A program made the position numbers and the translations under genes. Under the pieces are notes generated by a model. That model saw only the letters and a program-made list of their open reading frames with translations, was not told where the DNA came from and did not search any database. From positions 1 through 64,000 of the forward strand of contig NZ_JBLWVH010000016.1 of assembly GCF_048268525.1 (NCBI RefSeq): a stretch of 64,000 bases of DNA, given 5' to 3'. Below, in pieces: positions 59,823 through 64,000 of the stretch. Positions within the stretch are counted from its first letter, which is position 1. Each line of letters opens with the position of its first letter. Origin of the DNA: Maricaulis sp048268525. GTDB taxonomy: Bacteria > Pseudomonadota > Alphaproteobacteria > Caulobacterales > Maricaulaceae.

Positions 59823-61865
59823 TCAGGTCAGTCGCTTGCGCAGCAATTGCGACATCATGTCAATCGCGCTGACCGCAACGACGATAACAATCACGATGGC
59901 GGCGGTGCGCTGGTAGTCGAAGGCACGGACGGCCTCGAACAAGATCTGCCCGATACCGCCAGCCCCGATCAGTCCAAGCACTGTGGCCGAACGTGCATTC
60001 GACTCGAAACGGTACAGGCCGAAGGAGGTCCACAGCGGCGCGACCTGGGGAATCACCGCCCAGATCACTTCATGGATCGGCCGGGCACCGGTGGCGCGAA
60101 CGCCCTCGACCGGGCCATGGTCGATCGACTCGACGGCCTCGGAGAACAACTTGGCCAGCACGCCGGTCGTGTGCACCGCGAGGGCCATCACACCGGCCAG
60201 CGGTCCGAGACCGACGGCGGCGATGAAGACCAGGGCAATGATCAGCTCGTTGATCGAGCGGAACACGTCCATCAATCGCCGCACCGGCTGAACCACCCAG
60301 GCCGGTGCCACATTGCGCGCACTCAACAGTCCGAAGGGTATGGCAGACACCACCGCAATGAACGTCCCCCAGATGGCGATCTGCACGGTCACGACCATTT
60401 GCGGGATCGCCTCTTCCAGGCCGCTCGACAGGGCTTCCCAATAACTGGCGCGCGACGAGGCGTCGGCTATGTCATCGGGCAGGAAGCCGGAAATGAACTC
60501 GCCCATGTCGCCCGCATTCTCGACCAACAGGTAGGCACGGTCCATATCGGCGGAATTGAAGCTCCAGACCAGGATGACCACAGTACCGGCCGCGATCACC
60601 GCATTGGCGATACGCTCCATCAACGGCACTTTCGGACCCGGTCCGCGTGGCGAGGAGGCCCACAGCAGCAGAACCAGACCACCAACCGCGACGATCAGCA
60701 GAATGCCGCCCATCAGCCAGTCGACGCCCTCTTCGGCCGAGAGCGGCTGATTGCCGGCAGCCTCGGTCATCTGCTCGAAGGAATTGCCCTGGCTGGTCAA
60801 TCCGGAATTGCCGGCCTCTACCGCGGCCAGGCGTGCCTCGAGTTCGGCGATCCGGGTCGCGCGTTCTTCGTCGGTCAGCTCGGAATCGTTGCGCACATTG
60901 GTCATGTCGCGCACGATTTCCAGCTGGACGATCGGGTCCAGATGGGCGTTTGACGCTGGCAGGAATGTACCGAAATAGAGCGGATCGAGGATGGCCCGCG
61001 CTTCGGCAATCTCCTCGGCTGTGCCCATGCGGCCGTAATTCATGAAGAAGTATTGGAGGCGCTGCTTGGCTTCGACATCCAGATCGGCCCGCCAGATGAT
61101 CGGATCAGTGCCGATCATCGGCGACCGCCAGATCTCGCGCAGCCGGTTATACATGTCCGGGCGCGAGCGCTCGAGCAGGATCATGTTGGTGGTGTTGTTG
61201 GTGCCGACATCGATCAACCCGTTGGCCACCGCCACCGCATTGGCCTCGTGATTGGCATTGCGGACCGAGTTGTAGCACTCGTTCGGATCAATGCCGCGCG
61301 GCGCGAAGATGAAGGCCGACGGGACCAGATAGCCCGAGGTCGAATTGGGATCCCCCATGCCGAAATCGAGAGTGCCGTCACAGGCGAGAATGTCCTCCAG
61401 CGACTGGACCGGGCTGTCATTGGGCACCAGCAGGACCGAGTGATAACCCTCGGATCCGTCCGGATAGGTCGCCTTGGCGAAGACTTCGCCGCCGGCCCGG
61501 CGCACGGCCTGCAGGCCGGAGAAATTGGAGAACCAGGCAAACTGCACGCTGTCATAGCGCATGGCCTGGATCACGCCGGCATAATCAGACGCGTAGTAGG
61601 GTTCGATGTCGTAGCCGGTCCATTCCGACATGGCTTCGATGAAGGGTCGCCAATTGGTCTCCTGGGTAGAGGAGGACTCGGTGGCGATGATGCCGAAATT
61701 GAGGACGCGCCGTTCACCGTCAGCCGGATTGGACGCTGCATCGACTCCGGTCGCCGAACGCGGCTCGTTGGCGCTGCCCGAACAGGCGGCCAGCGACAGC
61801 ACGGTCAGGACCAGAAGGGCCTTGGCCAGAAGGCGGAATGGGTGGGTCAGGATCGTGTTCATCAC
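59823..61865 (-). CDS. PhnD-PhnE fusion: tethered binding protein plus permease
   Basis: A 680-residue single chain. Residues 1-28 are a lipoprotein signal (LSLAAC, Cys28). Residues about 52-330 are a PhnD-type binding domain (TESSSTQETNWRPFIEAM, then DYAGVIQAMRYDSVQFAWF, DFGMGDPNSTSGYLVPS). A short coiled coil (328-352) and a membrane helix (384-403) lead into a PhnE-type permease (421-680) with the EAA loop EGVRATGARPIHEVIWAVIP and ARSATVLGLIGAGGIGQ. PhnCDE systems carry phosphonates, phosphite or phosphate; context favours phosphate. It overlaps phnC by ATGA. Confidence 0.93.
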   Translation of the reverse strand: MMNTILTHPFRLLAKALLVLTVLSLAACSGSANEPRSATGVDAASNPADGERRVLNFGIIATESSSTQETNWRPFIEAMSEWTGYDIEPYYASDYAGVIQAMRYDSVQFAWFSNFSGLQAVRRAGGEVFAKATYPDGSEGYHSVLLVPNDSPVQSLEDILACDGTLDFGMGDPNSTSGYLVPSAFIFAPRGIDPNECYNSVRNANHEANAVAVANGLIDVGTNNTTNMILLERSRPDMYNRLREIWRSPMIGTDPIIWRADLDVEAKQRLQYFFMNYGRMGTAEEIAEARAILDPLYFGTFLPASNAHLDPIVQLEIVRDMTNVRNDSELTDEERATRIAELEARLAAVEAGNSGLTSQGNSFEQMTEAAGNQPLSAEEGVDWLMGGILLIVAVGGLVLLLWASSPRGPGPKVPLMERIANAVIAAGTVVILVWSFNSADMDRAYLLVENAGDMGEFISGFLPDDIADASSRASYWEALSSGLEEAIPQMVVTVQIAIWGTFIAVVSAIPFGLLSARNVAPAWVVQPVRRLMDVFRSINELIIALVFIAAVGLGPLAGVMALAVHTTGVLAKLFSEAVESIDHGPVEGVRATGARPIHEVIWAVIPQVAPLWTSFGLYRFESNARSATVLGLIGAGGIGQILFEAVRAFDYQRTAAIVIVIVVAVSAIDMMSQLLRKRLT

Positions 61866-62656
61866 GCGTCTCCGCCTTCGAAGGCCGTCTCGAATTCGGG
61901 GCCGTAGATTTCAATCAGCTTGTCGCGCGACAGCCCGTCCGCCGGCCCGTCATAGACGATCCGACCCTTGTTCAGGGCGACGATGCGGTCGCAGAAGCGC
62001 TGGGCGTAGTCGACCTGGTGCAGGGTCACGACCACGGTCAGCCCGTCATCCTGGTTGAGCTCGCGCAAGGTCTCCATGACCTTGCGGGCCGAGACCGGGT
62101 CGAGCGAGGCGATGGGTTCATCGGCGAACAGGACTTGCGCGCCCTGGACCAGGGCCCGGGCGATGGCACCGCGTTGCTGCTGGCCACCGGACAGGTTGGA
62201 GGCCCGGCGGGCGGCGAAACTTTCGACGCCAACGCGGGTCAGCGCATCCATGGCGGACTGTTTGACGTCATCGGGGAAGATGCCCAGAACGCCGCGCCAG
62301 GTCGGCAGACGCCCGAGCGCGCCGACCAGCACATTCTGGAACAGGGACAGGCGACCGACCAGATTGAACTGCTGGAAGATGAAACCCAGCTGGATCCGGT
62401 TGCGCTGCACACCGCCCGACAACTTGCCACGTTGCTGCATGGTCTTGCCGAGAACAGCGACAGGTCCGCTTTCCGCGTCCGCGACCTGCAGGGCCGCGGC
62501 GACGCGCAACAGGGTCGACTTGCCTGATCCGGACGGACCGATCAGCGCGACCATCTCGCCCGACTTGACGCTCAGGCTGACATCGTCGAGCGCCTTGGTT
62601 TCGCCGAATGTCATCCGGAGATTTTCGGCTTGGAGCGCCAGCGCGGCGTCTGTCAT
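61862..62656 (-). CDS. phnC: PhnC-type ABC transporter ATPase
   Basis: A 264-residue ABC ATPase: Walker A LIGPSGSGKSTLLR, Q-loop FIFQQFNLVGRLSL (the PhnC type), ABC signature ASNLSGGQQQRGAIARAL, Walker B VLFADEPIASLDP and H-loop VVVTLHQVDYA. It powers the fused binding protein-permease encoded next, with an ATGA overlap. A Pho box lies 43 nt upstream of the start. No C-P lyase genes (phnG-M) accompany it. Confidence 0.95.
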   Translation of the reverse strand: MTDAALALQAENLRMTFGETKALDDVSLSVKSGEMVALIGPSGSGKSTLLRVAAALQVADAESGPVAVLGKTMQQRGKLSGGVQRNRIQLGFIFQQFNLVGRLSLFQNVLVGALGRLPTWRGVLGIFPDDVKQSAMDALTRVGVESFAARRASNLSGGQQQRGAIARALVQGAQVLFADEPIASLDPVSARKVMETLRELNQDDGLTVVVTLHQVDYAQRFCDRIVALNKGRIVYDGPADGLSRDKLIEIYGPEFETAFEGGDA

Positions 62657-62698
62657 GGTGTCGTCCCTTGTTGAGTCCAGACCTTGTGGCCCATGCGT

Positions 62699-62716
62699 AT
62701 TACACTTTTGTGACAG
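62699..62716 (-). promoter_or_regulatory. Pho box upstream of phnC
   Basis: On the minus strand CTGTCAC-AAAA-GTGTAAT matches the PhoB consensus CTGTCAT-N4-CTGTCAT at 11 of 14 fixed positions, with the correct 11-nt phasing. It lies 43 nt upstream of the phnC start, in a space shared with the divergent A24 peptidase. This makes phnC-phnDE a probable Pho regulon member. Confidence 0.78.
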
Positions 62717-62723
62717 GACGGGA

Positions 62724-63206
62724 ATGATTCACATTCACCTCGCCACAGTCGTCCTCATCTCCAGCCTTGCCTGGCTTGCCTGGATTGACGCGCGCAGCTT
62801 CCGCCTTCCGGACATCGGCACCCTGCCGCTGACCCTCGCCGGTGTCATCCTGAACACGGTCTGGCTGGGGTCTCCATGGACATCCTTGATCGGCGCCGCG
62901 CTGGGCTATGGCAGTTTCGTGGCCATCGAGGTCGGCTACCGGCATCTGCGCGGTCGCGACGGGCTTGGTCGGGGCGATGCCAAATTGATGGCCGCCGCCG
63001 GGGCTTGGTGTGGCGGCTGGCTGCTGCCGCTGATGGTGCTGATCGGAACCGCCAGCGCGCTGGTCTTCATCGGCATTCTGGCGCTGCTGAAGCGGCGCCT
63101 GCCCGATGGCAGCCAGCCCTGGCCCTTCGGTCCGTGGCTGGCGCTGGGCTTTCTCGCCGGCTGGCTGCACCGCGCCTACGGGCCGGGGCTCTATCCCGGA
63201 TTCTGA
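62724..63206 (+). CDS. A24 prepilin peptidase, catalytic domain only
   Basis: A 160-residue membrane protein with the aspartyl protease core of PilD/GspO: Asp22 in AWIDARSFRLPD and Asp85 in GLGRGDAKLMAAAGAWCG. There is no N-terminal methylase domain and no Cys4 zinc site. It is distinct from cpaA at 32.4 kb and lies beside type II secretion genes on the other strand, so it probably processes T2SS pseudopilins. Start ATG 62724 has GGACGGGA upstream. It overlaps gspN by 16 nt at the 3' ends. Confidence 0.88.
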   Translation: MIHIHLATVVLISSLAWLAWIDARSFRLPDIGTLPLTLAGVILNTVWLGSPWTSLIGAALGYGSFVAIEVGYRHLRGRDGLGRGDAKLMAAAGAWCGGWLLPLMVLIGTASALVFIGILALLKRRLPDGSQPWPFGPWLALGFLAGWLHRAYGPGLYPGF

Positions 63207-63943
63207 TCGCCCGTTCCGGCATCAAGGCTGACCGTGCCGCTGGCGATCCAGACGCTACCGTCCCGCTGCATACCGGCCAGCGCCAGTGCCTCGGCAAAGT
63301 CCGGCCAGCTTGTTTCGACACTGGCCTGCCAGTCATAGCCTTCCGGACGGAAGCTGACCCTGCCTTCGAGCGAGAGCCCCTCCGTCACGCCCACCCAGTC
63401 AAGGACCATACGCCCGTCCTCGCACCCGACTTCGCCGGCAAGGTCGGGTCCGTCCTGTCCGTACAGGCGGGCCAGTCCGATCAAGGCGCCTGTACGGGCC
63501 GATCCGGATGCCTGGTGGCAACGGCCGTCGCGGTAGTCCAGACGATCAAGGCTCACAAAAACCCGTTCCCGGGGATCCAGACCGGGTATCGCGTCGAGCC
63601 CCAGTCGCTCCAGTGTGACCACCAGCCGGGTCGCTTCCAGCTGCAAGCCGGAGCCGGACAGCCGGGCCGTGCCGGAGCCGCGCAGGCTGCGGTCGCTGAC
63701 GCGCCACTCACCGCCAATCCGGCCCGTCACCAGGGCCAGCGGATCAAGCGATACGTCCAGTTCGCTGACCGGTACGCCGTTGAGTTCAAGCCCGTAGACC
63801 CGCCCGTCCCAGACCGTGCCGAACACATCGCGATAGCCCAGAACCGGAGCCCCGCCCGCCGCCAGCGCGACCAGTTTCAGCGGCATCAACGCGATCAGCC
63901 AGACAAGCAGCAGACCGACAACAAGCAGGACACGACCGATCAT
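63191..63943 (-). CDS. gspN: Type II secretion system protein N
   Basis: A 250-residue GspN-type protein. One N-terminal membrane helix (about residues 5-28, VLLVVGLLLVWLIALMPLKLVAL) is followed by a periplasmic beta-rich domain: VFGTVWDGRVYGLELNGVPVSELDVSLDPLALVTGRIG (the family's core), GSGLQLEATRLVVTLERLGLD and VGCEDGRMVLDWVGV. It starts at the ATG overlapping the stop of the preceding gspM by one base. Confidence 0.9.
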   Translation of the reverse strand: MIGRVLLVVGLLLVWLIALMPLKLVALAAGGAPVLGYRDVFGTVWDGRVYGLELNGVPVSELDVSLDPLALVTGRIGGEWRVSDRSLRGSGTARLSGSGLQLEATRLVVTLERLGLDAIPGLDPRERVFVSLDRLDYRDGRCHQASGSARTGALIGLARLYGQDGPDLAGEVGCEDGRMVLDWVGVTEGLSLEGRVSFRPEGYDWQASVETSWPDFAEALALAGMQRDGSVWIASGTVSLDAGTGDQNPG

Positions 63944-64000
63944 CAGGCACCCCCGCGGCTGAGCACGAAGGACGCGGAAACAAAGCCGTCGGCGTCCCGG
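63943..64000 (-). CDS. gspM: Type II secretion system protein M, C-terminus only
   Basis: Only the last 18 codons are inside the window, reading RDADGFVSASFVLSRGGA before TGA. The ending (a beta-strand with alternating hydrophobics) and the one-base overlap with gspN fit GspM, which precedes gspN in T2SS operons. Identity rests mainly on position. Confidence 0.55.
   Translation of the reverse strand, partial: RDADGFVSASFVLSRGGA

Noticed and set aside
59823..62656. Phosphonate degradation locus
   Set aside because: Only transport genes are present; no C-P lyase, phosphonatase or PhnF-like regulator is seen, and the neighbours are phosphate genes.

Overview
The window is a compact chromosomal segment of a GC-rich alphaproteobacterium. 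The cpa/tad pilus locus, CtrA-like TTAA-N7-TTAA sites, a short alphaproteobacterial-type SRP RNA beside dnaX, and a lysC-lysA fusion together suggest a marine stalked bacterium near Maricaulis (Hyphomonadaceae/Caulobacterales). That assignment is inference from gene content. Genes are tightly packed with many 1-8 nt overlaps. I see no insertion sequence, prophage, CRISPR array or tRNA.

Layout. 1-16.9 kb is mostly housekeeping: a partial flavoprotein, a GNAT enzyme with a probable CTG start, an orphan protein that reads like SeqA, dapE, fmt-truA, pirin, def-rmuC, a CelD-like acyltransferase, a soluble sugar dehydrogenase, a queuosine-precursor transporter, and the dnaX-ybaB-recR block preceded by the SRP RNA gene. 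17-23 kb holds nudC, a small outer-membrane barrel, a membrane-anchored cytochrome c, an NlpC/P60 peptidase overlapping a MarR regulator, leucyl aminopeptidase and a TadD-like lipoprotein.

23.7-35.1 kb is a complete Flp/Tad pilus island. Pilin, cpaA and cpaBCDEF-tadBC run on the minus strand. A divergent plus-strand arm carries a stand-alone CpaC N-terminal-domain protein and two TadE-like pseudopilins. The pilin has its own terminator and two CtrA-like boxes.

35-47 kb: folate genes pabC-pabB, a tyrosine phosphatase, AMP nucleosidase, the bifunctional aspartokinase/diaminopimelate decarboxylase, two tandem paralogous membrane proteins facing a membrane-embedded AraC-type regulator, and a CueR-like regulator facing a DUF4396 membrane protein across a textbook CueR promoter. 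47-55 kb: class I ribonucleotide reductase (nrdB and nrdA as separate units, each with NrdR-box-like sites) and short-form putA.

55-64 kb: a glycosyltransferase, an XRE/DUF2975 pair, and a phosphate-acquisition cluster made of an OprP-like porin, PstS, a PhnD-PhnE single-chain fusion and PhnC, with Pho-box-like sites. It ends with a methylase-less prepilin peptidase and type II secretion genes gspN and gspM (cut by the window edge).

The most interesting items are the SeqA-like protein, the PhnD-PhnE fusion in a Pho cluster without pstCAB, the CueR-DUF4396 pair, the lysine-pathway fusion, and five convergent gene pairs that share a 4-nt stop overlap.
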